A DNA stretch of 64,000 nucleotides from Caryophanales bacterium UBA1188 (GCA_002310135.1 DBYK01000003.1:186001-250000), one strand, 5' to 3'; counted from the first letter of the stretch, positions 9,575 through 19,600 are shown. Translations and numbers: made by a program. The notes: generated from the letters alone by a model not told the origin.

Positions 9575-9826
9575 TTATTCATATGAATCAAATTCAATCT
9601 TGATCTTCTTTGAAGCTCTTGAGGCACTTGCATGTGCTATCGTTCTTATAGAATTTGCTATTCTGCCATTCTTACCAATAACCCTACCCAAATCTTCTTT
9701 GTTTACTAAAACTTGGAGAACTATTGTTTCATCAACATCAACAAAAGAAGAAATTGAAACATCATCTGGGTTAGTAACTATAGGACTTACTAGCGCAAGA
9801 ATTAATTGTTCAAATTCTGTTTTCAT
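9575..9826 (-). CDS. khpA: KhpA-type KH-domain RNA-binding protein
   Basis: 83 residues from the ATG at 9826. AGGTG lies six bases upstream, so this start is preferred over the in-frame GTG at 9835, which is part of that ribosome site. A single type II KH domain is present with the GxxG loop in VIGKNGRIANSIR. In Firmicutes, KhpA binds RNA with KhpB (EloR) and influences cell elongation; the gene conventionally follows rpsP, as here (12-base gap). Cytoplasmic. Shares the consensus rpsP promoter and ends at a terminator. Confidence 0.9.
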   Translation of the reverse strand: MKTEFEQLILALVSPIVTNPDDVSISSFVDVDETIVLQVLVNKEDLGRVIGKNGRIANSIRTIAHASASRASKKIKIEFDSYE

Positions 9827-9838
9827 TGTCGTCACCTA

Positions 9839-10114
9839 TTATTTAGCGCTTTTTGAATCAGAAAATTCCTTGAGTATTCCAGCTTTTTTGAAGATATTTT
9901 TAACAGTATCTGTAGGTTGTGCACCAACTTCTAACCATTTAAATACTTTTTCTTTATCTAATTTAACTTGGTCATCACTAACCTTTGAAATTGGGTTATA
10001 TGTACCAACTATTTCTAAAAAACGACCATCTCTTTTAGCGAGTGCATCAGCAGCGACTATACGATAAAAAGGTCTTTTAGCTGAACCGAATCTTTGTAAT
10101 CTTAATTTAACCAT
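9839..10114 (-). CDS. rpsP: 30S ribosomal protein S16
   Basis: 91 residues, normal for S16. The N-terminus is the canonical VKLRLQRFGSAKRPFYRIV, followed by AKRDGRFLEIVGTYNP and the WLEVGAQPTDTV region. It binds 16S rRNA and helps assemble the 30S 5' domain. A strong AGGAGGG ribosome site precedes the ATG. The operon is driven by a consensus promoter at 10143-10171 and contains khpA. In many Firmicutes rimM and trmD follow khpA; here they do not, and a terminator closes the operon. Confidence 0.97.
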   Translation of the reverse strand: MVKLRLQRFGSAKRPFYRIVAADALAKRDGRFLEIVGTYNPISKVSDDQVKLDKEKVFKWLEVGAQPTDTVKNIFKKAGILKEFSDSKSAK

Positions 10115-10142
10115 AATCCCTCCTATTTTTAATACCTTATAA

Positions 10143-10171
10143 ATTATAGTATTTAATCAAATAACTGTCAA
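10143..10171 (-). promoter_or_regulatory. Consensus sigma-A promoter of rpsP-khpA
   Basis: On the minus strand, TTGACA (10166-10171) is separated by exactly 17 bases from TATAAT (10143-10148). This is a perfect consensus match upstream of rpsP. Confidence 0.9.
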
Positions 10172-10233
10172 GTATTTTTTATTGACACTTACTATTTTTG
10201 TATATTTTATTATTTTCTCATTTATTATTATGA

Positions 10234-10239
10234 TATAAT
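10234..10239 (+). promoter_or_regulatory. -10 box for the membrane-protein gene at 10259
   Basis: TATAAT lies 19 bases upstream of the ATG, followed by GGAGGG at the ribosome site. The -35 element is weak. Confidence 0.6.
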
Positions 10240-10258
10240 TAAGGAAAAAGGAGGGTTT

Positions 10259-10933
10259 ATGCATTTCATTTTCTTTGGCCCTAGTAGTGATGATGCGATG
10301 AATAGAGTTCAAGAAGCATTAGGTCATGTTAGGGATACTTTAAATTTCAATTGGACTTTTATATTCATTCTAGCTGTAGTATTCTATGTTTATTGGACAG
10401 AAATCAAAAACAAAAATTATGATGCAGTTATAGCTGGTATCGCTCTTTATTCAGTTCACTGGTTATATGAAATAGTTAACGCTATAATTTGTAAGATTAC
10501 AGGATATCCACTATGGTGTGTATCAGGTGAAAGTACCACTTTTATTCTTTTAATAGGTGTTTGTTGGGAATTATCTATGATGTTCTCAATTGCAGGTATT
10601 ATCTCATATAAAATGTTAGGCGATGATCCTGATAAAGTGTTATTTGAAAAAGGTAAGTTCAAAATAACAATGAGACTAGCTGGAGCTATTGGAATGGCAT
10701 TTCTATTTGCTATTATTGAATCTTTCCTCGCTGGAACAGAAAACGGATCATTTATTTGGGTATATAAATGGTGGGGAGTACTTCCTGTATTCATCACAAC
10801 ATATATTCCGTTCTTCTTAGCAAGTAACTTCGTTCCTAAGATGCAACCAAAAACAAAGAAGATATTCTTATTCTCTTTAATTGGACTAAATATACTTCTA
10901 CTTGCTATATTAATTCCACTTCATATTATTTAA
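10259..10933 (+). CDS. Unknown polytopic membrane protein
   Basis: 224 residues; not recognised. About six hydrophobic segments can be seen, near residues 33-48, 60-78, 90-113, 134-155, 168-187 and 200-222. The short N-terminus carries no signal peptide. Tryptophan is frequent (IWVYKWWG, VHWLYE), and there are two Cys in the loop around ITGYPLWCVSG. It is monocistronic on the plus strand, with a TATAAT box, a GGAGGG ribosome site and its own strong terminator. It sits between the minus-strand rpsP and aldo/keto reductase operons, so the neighbours give no clue to function. Confidence 0.8.
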   Translation: MHFIFFGPSSDDAMNRVQEALGHVRDTLNFNWTFIFILAVVFYVYWTEIKNKNYDAVIAGIALYSVHWLYEIVNAIICKITGYPLWCVSGESTTFILLIGVCWELSMMFSIAGIISYKMLGDDPDKVLFEKGKFKITMRLAGAIGMAFLFAIIESFLAGTENGSFIWVYKWWGVLPVFITTYIPFFLASNFVPKMQPKTKKIFLFSLIGLNILLLAILIPLHII

Positions 10934-10934
10934 A

Positions 10935-10962
10935 AAAAGAAGTATCAAATGATACTTCTTTT
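10935..10962. terminator. Bidirectional terminator
   Basis: A perfect 12-bp stem, AAAAGAAGTATC / GATACTTCTTTT, with loop AAAT. It lies between the convergent membrane-protein and aldo/keto reductase genes. Confidence 0.9.
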
Positions 10963-11824
10963 ATTTTACCTTGCTTAGGATAGTCCAAGCTTGAAATGTA
11001 TTGAATGCTCCTTGAAGGAAGAGTGGCATTATATTGAATTTCTTCTTTCCATCAAGAGTATGAAGCATATCCATTTCTTCTTTTGTAAATGAGAAATCAA
11101 ATACATCTATATTTTCTTTAAGGTGTTCTATTGATTTAGTTCCTGGAAAAACTATATATCCTTCTTCTATGTGCCATCTAATAATGATTTGAGCACTTGT
11201 TTTATGATATTTTTCTTTTAAAGAAGTTATAATCTCATTATTCATAAGTTCTTTATAACCTCTTGCGAGAGGAAACCAACTCTCGATTAAAACACCTTTA
11301 TCTTTTGTATAATTATTTAAATCATGTTGTTGTCTAAAAGGATGGCATTCAATCTGATGAATCTGTGGACATATTTTTGCATTAGATAGTATTTTATCTA
11401 ATCTCTTTTTAGATTCAAAATTAGAAATACCAATAGATTTAACTTTTCCTTCTTCAACTAATTCTTCTAAAGCTTTGTAAGCTTTAAGATAAGCACCAGT
11501 TTGTTGGTGAAGCAAAACGAGATCAATATAATCTAGTCCCATTCTATCTAACATTTCATATACTGCTTCTTTAGCTTTCCTAAATTCACTAGGCCAAATT
11601 TTAGATGTGATAAAGAGCTCTTTTCTATCAACGCCTGATTCTTTGATAGCTTCTCCAACTTCTCTTTCATTTCCATAAATGTGAGCGGTATCAATCAGCC
11701 TATAACCAATTTTTATCGCATTAATACATACATCTTTTGTGATTTCTTTTGGAATATCACATACTCCAAGACCAAATTGTGGAATTTCAAGTCCGTTATT
11801 CATTTTTAAGTATATTTGATTCAT
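10961..11824 (-). CDS. Aldo/keto reductase
   Basis: 287 residues with the complete AKR catalytic set: Asp in RLIDTAHIYGNE, Tyr in HIYGNE, Lys in FITSKIW and His in LVLLHQQ. The NADPH-binding C-terminal part is recognisable in FPGTKSIEHLKENI. It belongs to the bacterial 2,5-diketo-gluconate-reductase-like subgroup; the physiological carbonyl substrate cannot be told. A strong AAGGAGG site lies inside the end of the upstream Cys-rich gene, which it overlaps by 29 bases. This makes it the last gene of a nitroreductase-feoA-feoB unit. Confidence 0.92.
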   Translation of the reverse strand: MNQIYLKMNNGLEIPQFGLGVCDIPKEITKDVCINAIKIGYRLIDTAHIYGNEREVGEAIKESGVDRKELFITSKIWPSEFRKAKEAVYEMLDRMGLDYIDLVLLHQQTGAYLKAYKALEELVEEGKVKSIGISNFESKKRLDKILSNAKICPQIHQIECHPFRQQHDLNNYTKDKGVLIESWFPLARGYKELMNNEIITSLKEKYHKTSAQIIIRWHIEEGYIVFPGTKSIEHLKENIDVFDFSFTKEEMDMLHTLDGKKKFNIMPLFLQGAFNTFQAWTILSKVK

Positions 11825-12002
11825 TTGAAACCTCCTTATATTTCTTATTATATTCTCTTACTAATTTTGCCCCATTAGTTCTATTATAAGAACAACCTTT
11901 ACAAGTATTATTCTTAGCCCCATCTTTAATTATTCCAAAATATATAACTAGTCCTAATAAGATTATAACGGTTATTAAGACAATTAAATCTACTTCATTC
12001 AT
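11796..12002 (-). CDS. FeoB-associated Cys-rich membrane protein
   Basis: 68 residues with one N-terminal membrane span (about residues 6-26) and a short cytoplasmic tail carrying CKGCSYN. Size, topology, CxxC motif and position three bases after feoB match the FeoB-associated Cys-rich protein family. It is thought to work with ferrous iron import, but its exact role is unknown. No ribosome site is evident, so coupling to feoB is likely. Its 3' end overlaps the aldo/keto reductase start. Confidence 0.8.
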   Translation of the reverse strand: MNEVDLIVLITVIILLGLVIYFGIIKDGAKNNTCKGCSYNRTNGAKLVREYNKKYKEVSNESNILKNE

Positions 12003-12005
12003 GGG

Positions 12006-14009
12006 CTAAATTGAAATCAAAAGTTGAACAAGTCCAATCAAACTTCCAAGAACCCAAGCAAGTAATGTTTGGAATAAGACGGCTTTAAACATATCTTTAT
12101 AGTTCCCAAATTCCTTTCTCATTGTGCTTATTGCGCCTATACATGGGGCACTAAAGATATTAAATACCATATAGGCATAGGCAGTAATAGGTGTAAAGAA
12201 ACTAAATATCTGACTATTAAAGATTGCTTCATTATCGCTCACTTTTGCGATAACAGACATTGAAGAAATAACTTGTTCTTTTGCGACTAAGCCTTGAATA
12301 GCTGATACACTCGCAGCCCAACTGTTATTCCCACCAAGAATGAAGTAAAAGAACCAAGAGAACGCATTACCGATAGATGCTAGAATGGAATTCTCTATTA
12401 AAATATTTTCTCCATCTACATATTCAAATCTCCAAGTAAATGAACTTAAGAACCATATAATCACACTGAAGATGAAAATAATTGTTCCAGCTCTTTTAAT
12501 GAATGCTAATGTTTTATCATAAACATCTTTAAATACATATTTAAAACTTGGAAGTTTATATTCAGGTAGTTCCGCAACAAATGTAGACTCATGTCCTTTA
12601 TAAAATAACTTCTTTAAGATATATCCTGATAACAATATTATCAAAAATGCTATTAAATAAAGACTAAATGATACTAGCCATGATGAACTACCAAAAAAGA
12701 ATGATGAGAATAATACAATTATTGGTAATTTAGCATTACATGGAATAAATGGTGTTAGCAATATAGATAAGTGTCTTTCATCTTTATCTTCTATAGTCCT
12801 ACAGCTCATTATAGCTGGAACACTACAACCACTTCCTACGATAAAAGGAACTAAGCTCTTCCCAGATAAGCCGAATTTATGAAATACTCTATCTAAGAAG
12901 AAAGATATACGAGACATATATCCACTAGTCTCTAAAATTGCAAGCAAGGTGAAAAGTACGATTATTTGAGGGATGAAATTACACACAGCGCCAACTCCCG
13001 CAATGATACCACGAGATACTAGTGATGCACTAATAGGACTACCTCCAGCATTTAATATCAATTCTTCAAGTAGTGGGCCAAGTCCTTTAATACTAGATGA
13101 ACCATTGAATAGAGAATCTATTAGATCTACTGTATATCTTCCAACTACTCCTACGGTCAAAAGATAGACAAGTCCCATAATCACAATAAAAATAGGTATC
13201 GCAAGATATTTATTCAATAATATTTTATCTAGTTTATCAGTAATAGTGTTTTCTCTTTTAGTGCGTTTGACACTATCTTTTAAGATGGATTCTATAAACT
13301 GATATCTTAAGCTTGCGATGAGCTGTTCACCATCCATATCATATTTCTTTTCAATATCTTGGCTTCTACTTTCTAATATTTCATTATTTAATATTTGAAA
13401 AGCTCTATCGTGTTCTATTATTTTTACGGATGCGAATCTCTTATTATCTATAGATTCATTAAATGATGAGCTGATTTCATTAATTAATTTTTCTACATCA
13501 TTTGGATATATTTTAAGATTTGAATTCTTCTTATAATTACCTTCTTTTATCGTTGATATAAGATTATCGATATTTGTCCCATTTTTAGCGGAAATCTTAA
13601 TGATTGTTACACCAAGCGCATCAGATAATTTATCTATATCAATATTTATCCCATGGCTTTCTAAAATATCAACCATATTTAAGGCGATTACAGTATCTAT
13701 TCCAGTTTCAAGAAGTTGAGTTGAAAGATATAGAGATCTTTCGATACTTGTTGAATCGATGATGTTTAGTATTACATCTACTTTTTCCTCAAACAAAAAC
13801 TTCCTGGATACTTCTTCTTCAAGTGTATAAGGGCTCAAAGAATATATTCCAGGTAAATCTACAATTTCTATATCACTACCTTTTATTCTACCTTCTTTTT
13901 TCTCAATGGTTACGCCAGGCCAATTGCCCACTTTTTGATTAGAACCAGTTAGTTCGTTAAAAAGAGTTGTTTTACCACTGTTTTGATTTCCATAAAGACC
14001 AACTATCAT
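12006..14009 (-). CDS. feoB: Ferrous iron transport protein B
   Basis: 667 residues, typical of FeoB. The cytosolic G domain has G1 GNQNSGKTTLFN at the N-terminus, NWPGVTIEKKEG (switch I), DLPGIYSL (G3) and LNMVD (G4). A helical spacer follows, then the membrane domain with the conserved gate motifs VGSGCSVPAIMSCRT and PFIPCNAKLPI. It imports Fe(II) across the cell membrane, which suits anoxic conditions. Its start overlaps the feoA stop by one base, and the Cys-rich accessory gene follows. There is no fused FeoA or C-terminal FeoC domain. Confidence 0.96.
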   Translation of the reverse strand: MIVGLYGNQNSGKTTLFNELTGSNQKVGNWPGVTIEKKEGRIKGSDIEIVDLPGIYSLSPYTLEEEVSRKFLFEEKVDVILNIIDSTSIERSLYLSTQLLETGIDTVIALNMVDILESHGINIDIDKLSDALGVTIIKISAKNGTNIDNLISTIKEGNYKKNSNLKIYPNDVEKLINEISSSFNESIDNKRFASVKIIEHDRAFQILNNEILESRSQDIEKKYDMDGEQLIASLRYQFIESILKDSVKRTKRENTITDKLDKILLNKYLAIPIFIVIMGLVYLLTVGVVGRYTVDLIDSLFNGSSSIKGLGPLLEELILNAGGSPISASLVSRGIIAGVGAVCNFIPQIIVLFTLLAILETSGYMSRISFFLDRVFHKFGLSGKSLVPFIVGSGCSVPAIMSCRTIEDKDERHLSILLTPFIPCNAKLPIIVLFSSFFFGSSSWLVSFSLYLIAFLIILLSGYILKKLFYKGHESTFVAELPEYKLPSFKYVFKDVYDKTLAFIKRAGTIIFIFSVIIWFLSSFTWRFEYVDGENILIENSILASIGNAFSWFFYFILGGNNSWAASVSAIQGLVAKEQVISSMSVIAKVSDNEAIFNSQIFSFFTPITAYAYMVFNIFSAPCIGAISTMRKEFGNYKDMFKAVLFQTLLAWVLGSLIGLVQLLISI

Positions 14010-14275
14010 TATTCAACTACCCTTATATCAATTCCATACATATCTTCTTTTCTAAGGCATAATTCATAGCCTCTTAAAGATATATCAATAGGATCTCCAA
14101 GAGGTGCAATTTTCTTTATTTCAATTATTACACCTTTAGTTATTCCCATATCTAATAGTCTTCTTCTTAAGGCATTATTGTCATTATGAAAATTGAGCAC
14201 AACGCATCTTTGCCCTCTTTTTAAATCTGACAAATGTCCTTCTTCACCGACTTTTAATGTTTTAAATTTTTGCAT
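14009..14275 (-). CDS. feoA: Ferrous iron transport protein A
   Basis: 88 residues forming an SH3-like FeoA domain, with RRRLLDMGITKGVIIE and PLGDPIDISLRGYELCLRK as the family landmarks. It is a small cytosolic partner of FeoB. It lies five bases after the nitroreductase gene and overlaps feoB by one base, so all three are probably cotranscribed. Confidence 0.93.
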   Translation of the reverse strand: MQKFKTLKVGEEGHLSDLKRGQRCVVLNFHNDNNALRRRLLDMGITKGVIIEIKKIAPLGDPIDISLRGYELCLRKEDMYGIDIRVVE

Positions 14276-14280
14276 ATAAC

Positions 14281-14793
14281 CTAAATATAGTGAACTTTAC
14301 TTTCTTCGTATTGAGTTCTCTCTTCCTTAATTTCATTTGCATATCCAATATGGATAAGGCCTAATGGATGGACATCATCTTCTAAATTTAGTATTTCTTT
14401 AACTAAAGAAGATCTATCTAAATGAGGAAATAGTCCACACCAAAGTGAACCAAGTCCTAGTTCAGTTGCTTCAAGCAATATATTTTCTATTGCAGCGCTG
14501 ACATCATGAATCCAAAAACCATTTAGTTCATCGAGCGAATTATTTAGAGTTTTAACTCTTCCTGCACATACAATAATTAATGGAGAATTTTTATCAGTAT
14601 ATGGAGATACTTTTTTTACTTTATCTTGAATCTCTTTATCTTTTATAACATAAAATTCCCAAGGTCTCATATTTTTTGCGCTTGGCGCAGCCATAGCAGC
14701 AATCAACAATTTTTCTATATCTTCATCTTTGACTATAGTGTCTTTAAAGTCTCTTATGCTTCTTCTTTTAAGTATTGCATCTAATGTATTCAT
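14281..14793 (-). CDS. Nitroreductase family protein
   Basis: 170 residues. The FMN-binding N-terminus reads LKRRSIRDF, followed by AAPSAKNMRPWEFYVI, and the C-terminal LGLGSLWCGLFP and HPLGLIHIGYA motifs complete the short nitroreductase fold. These NAD(P)H flavoenzymes act as homodimers on nitro compounds, quinones or flavins, and the true substrate is unknown. AAGGAGG lies seven bases before the ATG. It is the first gene of the feoAB unit, which suggests a link to flavin or iron redox chemistry (inference). Confidence 0.9.
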   Translation of the reverse strand: MNTLDAILKRRSIRDFKDTIVKDEDIEKLLIAAMAAPSAKNMRPWEFYVIKDKEIQDKVKKVSPYTDKNSPLIIVCAGRVKTLNNSLDELNGFWIHDVSAAIENILLEATELGLGSLWCGLFPHLDRSSLVKEILNLEDDVHPLGLIHIGYANEIKEERTQYEESKVHYI

Positions 14794-14830
14794 ATTTGCC
14801 TCCTTATGAATATTATATATAAATAAAATA

Positions 14831-14856
14831 AAAAAAGAAGCGAAAACTTCTTTTTT
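14831..14856. terminator. Terminator after the GGGtGRT gene
   Basis: Stem AAAAAAGAAG / CTTCTTTTTT with loop CGAAAA, T-rich on both strands. It separates the GGGtGRT gene from the nitroreductase operon. Confidence 0.75.
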
Positions 14857-14868
14857 TTATCATTTTTC

Positions 14869-15867
14869 TTATTTCAAAGCTTCAGAAACAGCAACTGCAA
14901 CAGCAACTGTTGCACCAACCATAGGGTTATTGCCCATGCCAAGGAATCCCATCATTTCAACGTGTGCAGGAACAGATGATGAACCAGCAAATTGAGCATC
15001 ACTATGCATTCTTCCCATAGTATCAGTCATACCATATGAAGCAGGACCTGCGGCCATATTATCTGGATGAAGAGTTCTACCAGTTCCACCACCAGATGCA
15101 ACACTGAAATATTTCTTGCCTTGTTCAATGCATTCTTTTTTATATGTTCCAGCAACTGGATGTTGGAAACGAGTTGGGTTAGTTGAGTTACCAGTAATAG
15201 AAACATCAACACCTTCTTTGTGCATAATAGCAACGCCTTCTCTTACATCATCAGCACCATAACATCTAACTTGTGCTCTTTCAGTTTTAGAATAAGCTAT
15301 TTCTTTTACAACTGTAAGTTCAGATGTGTAATAATCAAACTTAGTTTGAACATATGTGAAACCATTTATTCTTGAAATGATTTGAGCAGCATCTTTTCCA
15401 AGACCATTTAAGATAACTCTTAAAGGTTCTTTTCTTGCTTTATTTGCGTTTTTAACGATGCCAATTGCGCCTTCAGCAGCAGCGAATGATTCATGGCCAG
15501 CAAGGAATGCAAAACATTTAGTTTCATCGCGGAGTAACATAGCTCCTAAATTGCCATGACCAAGTCCAACTTTTCTATCATCAGCAACTGAACCAGGAAT
15601 ACAGAAACTTTGAAGTCCAATACCTATTGCTTCTGCAGCTTCAGCAGCAGTCTTAACTCCCTTTTTTAGAGCTATTGCAGCACCTACTGAATATGCCCAT
15701 CCAGCATTTTCAAAGGCAATTGGTTGAATGCTTTTAACGATTTCATATGGATCAAAGCCTTTAGCTTTACAAATTTCACGTGCACTTTCTACACTAGAAA
15801 TACCATATTCTTTTAAAACGCTATTAATCTTATCTATTCTTCTTTCATAACTTTCAAATAATGCCAT
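14869..15867 (-). CDS. GGGtGRT-family protein
   Basis: 332 residues carrying the family signature: a Gly-rich ASGGGTGRTLHPDNMAAGP stretch near residue 257 and a C-terminal GFLGMGNNPMVGATVAVAVA tail. No transmembrane segment is apparent apart from the Ala/Val-rich tail. The family is found in anaerobes, usually beside a NifU-like scaffold, exactly as here (14-base gap). Its biochemical role is not established; a part in Fe-S cluster or cofactor chemistry is inferred from the partner. Start ATG follows an AAGGGGG site. It ends at a terminator. Confidence 0.88.
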   Translation of the reverse strand: MALFESYERRIDKINSVLKEYGISSVESAREICKAKGFDPYEIVKSIQPIAFENAGWAYSVGAAIALKKGVKTAAEAAEAIGIGLQSFCIPGSVADDRKVGLGHGNLGAMLLRDETKCFAFLAGHESFAAAEGAIGIVKNANKARKEPLRVILNGLGKDAAQIISRINGFTYVQTKFDYYTSELTVVKEIAYSKTERAQVRCYGADDVREGVAIMHKEGVDVSITGNSTNPTRFQHPVAGTYKKECIEQGKKYFSVASGGGTGRTLHPDNMAAGPASYGMTDTMGRMHSDAQFAGSSSVPAHVEMMGFLGMGNNPMVGATVAVAVAVSEALK

Positions 15868-15881
15868 TTTAATAGTCCCCC

Positions 15882-16574
15882 TTATTCCTTACGTGGATCA
15901 ACATATTGGAAAGCATTATCGAATTGACCATAATGGTTTTTAGCTTTCGCTAATGCTTCATTAGCATCTACACCATTCTTAATTGCATCCATCATCTTTC
16001 CAAGACTAACGAATTCATAACCAATTATTTCTTTATTTTCATTTAAAGCAATTCTAGTTACATAACCTTCTGTGAGTTCTAAATATCTAGGGCCTTTTTC
16101 TTTAGTCGCATACATTGTACCGATTTGAGAACGAAGTCCTTTTCCTAAATCTTCTAGTCCACCACCAATTGGGAGCCCGCCTTCACTGAATGCAGTTTGA
16201 GTTCTACCATAAACAATTTGTAAGAAGAGTTCTCTCATTGCAGTATTGATTGCATCACATACAAGATCAGTATTTAGTGCTTCAAGAATAGTTTTACCAA
16301 TCAATATTTCAGAAGCCATAGCTGCAGAATGAGTCATTCCTGAACAACCTATTGTTTCAACTAATGCTTCTTCAATAATTCCATCTTTAACATTTAGTGT
16401 TAGTTTGCACGCGCCTTGTTGAGGAGCACACCAACCAATACCGTGTGTTAAGCCACTAATATCTTTTATTTCTTTTGCTTGAACCCATTTCCCTTCTTCT
16501 GGAATTGGAGCTGGTCCATGATATGCACCTTTTTTAATAGGACACATTTTTTCAACTTCTGTTGTATAAATCAT
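15882..16574 (-). CDS. NifU-like iron-sulfur scaffold partner of the GGGtGRT protein
   Basis: 230 residues from the ATG at 16574. This start has AAGGAGG seven bases upstream; the longer frame to 16634 runs into the promoter. The central part resembles the NifU/SufU N-terminal scaffold fold, with CAPQQGACKLTL, the Cys in ETIGCSGMTHSAAM and an Asp/Cys pair in DLVCDAIN. The N-terminus has CPIKKGAYHG. It probably binds a metal or Fe-S cluster. The constant pairing with the GGGtGRT gene downstream suggests the two act together; the substrate is unknown. Confidence 0.82.
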   Translation of the reverse strand: MIYTTEVEKMCPIKKGAYHGPAPIPEEGKWVQAKEIKDISGLTHGIGWCAPQQGACKLTLNVKDGIIEEALVETIGCSGMTHSAAMASEILIGKTILEALNTDLVCDAINTAMRELFLQIVYGRTQTAFSEGGLPIGGGLEDLGKGLRSQIGTMYATKEKGPRYLELTEGYVTRIALNENKEIIGYEFVSLGKMMDAIKNGVDANEALAKAKNHYGQFDNAFQYVDPRKE

Positions 16575-16605
16575 AACAATCCTCCTTATATATTTAACCT
16601 TAAAT

Positions 16606-16634
16606 ATTATATAATATTTGTATTGTAATTTCAA
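16606..16634 (-). promoter_or_regulatory. Promoter of the NifU-like/GGGtGRT operon
   Basis: Minus-strand TTGAAA (16629-16634), 17-base spacer and TATAAT (16606-16611), about 30 bases before the start codon. Confidence 0.8.
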
Positions 16635-16654
16635 TTAAAACAATTTTGGATAAA

Positions 16655-16679
16655 AAAATAGAGCACTTGGCTCTATTTT
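16655..16679 (-). terminator. Terminator of the jetABC operon
   Basis: A 10-bp perfect stem, AAAATAGAGC / GCTCTATTTT with loop ACTTG, is followed on the minus strand by a run of T. It closes the operon right after jetC, leaving no room for a jetD gene. Confidence 0.9.
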
Positions 16680-16687
16680 CTTTAAAA

Positions 16688-19600
16688 TTATTTTTCGCTT
16701 GTGACAAATGTCGCAGCTTGTTTGTCCTTCCTAAATACCACTATTGTTGTTTCAGTTAATGGAGATAATGCTTCCATCTTTTGTGGAGGACACGCGAAGA
16801 TTATTTGAACACTTAAGTGTGAAATGAATTCCATCATCGCTTTAATTCTATTGTTATCCATCTTATCGAATACCTCATCAAAAATTATTAGTCCAATAGA
16901 ATCATCTAGTCCACTCTTTTGTGCTTTATCGAATAATCTCACAAATGATGCGAGAATAGCTACATAGAATGGGATTTGTGTTTCACCACCTGATTTCTCT
17001 TTAGATATATTAGAGAAATAGAATACATCACTTCCAGATATAATCTTGATATCATAATCCATATATGTTCTATAATCTGTGTATTTGTTTAAGTTACCTT
17101 GTGAATTCTCTTCATCTTGAGATAGGTTGTTGAAGAGTTCATCTAATTCTTGATTATATTTTCTTTCGAATTCTTCATCAAAAATTGAATACCCAAGATT
17201 AGTTGAGATGTCGCTTACAATCATATCATAAATTGCGCCAAATTCTTTTGATTTTGGGAAAATGAATTGATATTTATCAGGGCCAAATGATATCTTATCA
17301 AGTGTTTCATTAATCTTAGATATCTCATCTTGAGCTTCTAAAATATAACTTCTAAGTTTAGATAAGAAATCTTCTTTGAAGAGTTTTTCAGCATCTTCTC
17401 TAGATTCTCTTACCTTAGCTTCATATTTGACAAGCTCACTCTTGACAAGTTTGTCTTGTTCATCTAGGAACTGTTTCATAAACTCATAACCAGGACTGAA
17501 TGGTCTATTATATTTAGTAATATAATTTGTTTGAACCATCACAAGTCCTCTCTCAAGTGACTTGATTGAATCTAGGGCATCAGTTATTTCTTTAGTATAA
17601 GATGTTTGAATATCTCTAAAAGATCTACCTTTTTCTATTTCATCATTGAAGAGTTTTTCAGCTCTTTCTTTGTAATCTAAATGTTCATCTTCAATAGCTT
17701 TAAGTTTAAAATCTATTTCCTTATTTTCATTAAGTAATGCTATTATATCGTTATTGATTTGTTCAATAGCTTGCTTCTTACTACCAAGAGATATCTGTTC
17801 AGTGCTCTTTCTTTGTTCTAGAATTCTAATTCCTTCTAATACATTTTCGTATTCTTTTCTTAGTTCATTTACACTTGTTAATACTAGATTCTTTTTCTTT
17901 TCTTTTAATTCTTCAAGTTCAATCTTAGTATTGATTTCATCTTTTAAGTTCTTTAAGAGTTCAATTAAATAATTAATATTTAGTGATTGAACTAAATCTT
18001 TAATCTCTTTAATTCTTGATAATTCATTAGAGATATTTTGGAATTCTTGTTTTAATACTTCGCCAAGCTTATTATATTTTTCGCTTTGTTTTTCTTTAGC
18101 ACTTCTTCCTATAAATGGTTTTTCTGTATTTGGATTTAGATATCTTGTGACAAAGCCTCTATAAAGCATTCCACTCTTGGTGATTGATTGAGAATATTTA
18201 TCTAAATCATGAACATCACTAACCATAATCAAACTTCCCGCAAGATAATTGATATAGCATCTTGCATCCTTGTTTTCAGTTTCAATAATAGATGCGAGAG
18301 AATTAGGTTGATATCTATCAAAATCTTGAATCTTCTTAGTATTTAATAGATTAATTCCATATATCTTTTTACTCTTGAAATTGTTGTAACAATCTAGACA
18401 GTCATTATAATATTTTGGTTCAACAATTAAAGTGAATCTTTGATTACCTAAGAAATCTTCTATAGTATCTTGCCAAGAGGAATCTTTAACTTCAATAATT
18501 TCAGCTAGAATATGGACACTTATTTGTTCACCATATAAATTCTTTAGATGTTCTTCCATTTGACGTCTAAGTTCAACTATTTCTTCTCTATATGGAATAT
18601 CATTCTTAGATAGAAGTGATAATGATTTATAGACATCTTGGATTTTATTTAGAGTATCAGTTTTCTTGATGTTTAAGCTTGTCTCTTCTTTGATTAGTTG
18701 ATCTTTTTTCTTTTCAACTACATCTTGAATATTTTTGAATTTGTTTTGAGCATCTATTACATTATCTATAGTGTCGATACTTAAATTAACTTTTGATAAT
18801 TCTTGAGCGAACTTTTTATCTTGTAGAGATAAAGAATTGATATCTTCTTTGAATTCCAAAGTTTTTCTTTCAAATTCTCTTCTTTTTTCTTGAAGATATT
18901 TGAGATCATTTTCAGCTCTTTTTATATCTTTATCATATAATTCACTAGCTCTAAAATCTTTATCTTGAGATAAAGAAGCATACATTTCTTTAGATTTTTC
19001 ATCTTCTCTTTCTATATCTTTCTTTATCTTTTCTATTTTTTCGCTTATTGCATCTAGTTCACTATCTGCTTTAGATGCGAGTTTTGTTTTTTGTTCTATT
19101 TTTAATTTATTATCTGATCTTGTTAAATCAGTTAATAAATAATTATAGAAATCTTGATTTTCTTTAAGTTCCTTAATTGTATAGTAACTTGATGAGATTT
19201 TATCTAATTCTTCAATTTTAGCTTTAGTAGCTTTAAGGATAGTTTCAAATTCTTTGTAAGATCTAATAGATTCTTTGATGTTTTTAACATCTATTTCTTT
19301 TTCATCAAGTAGATGTTTATAGATATAATCTTTAACATCTGTGATAGGTTTAAAAGCTAAAGCTTTTGGAAGAAGAGTGAAGTATTTTTCACTAACACCA
19401 CCCATTTTATTTCTGAATGCTGATTTAGCTTCTTTTCTTGTTTGGAAGATGTATGGAGTAACTTTATCTTTCTTGAAATCTTGAGAATTCTTAACTATAT
19501 AATCTTCTGTGATGAAATATTCATCTTTCATAGGACCATCTATTATATAGAATGTTACTTTTGGTGGTTGAACATTACCGATAACATCTATTACAGCACC

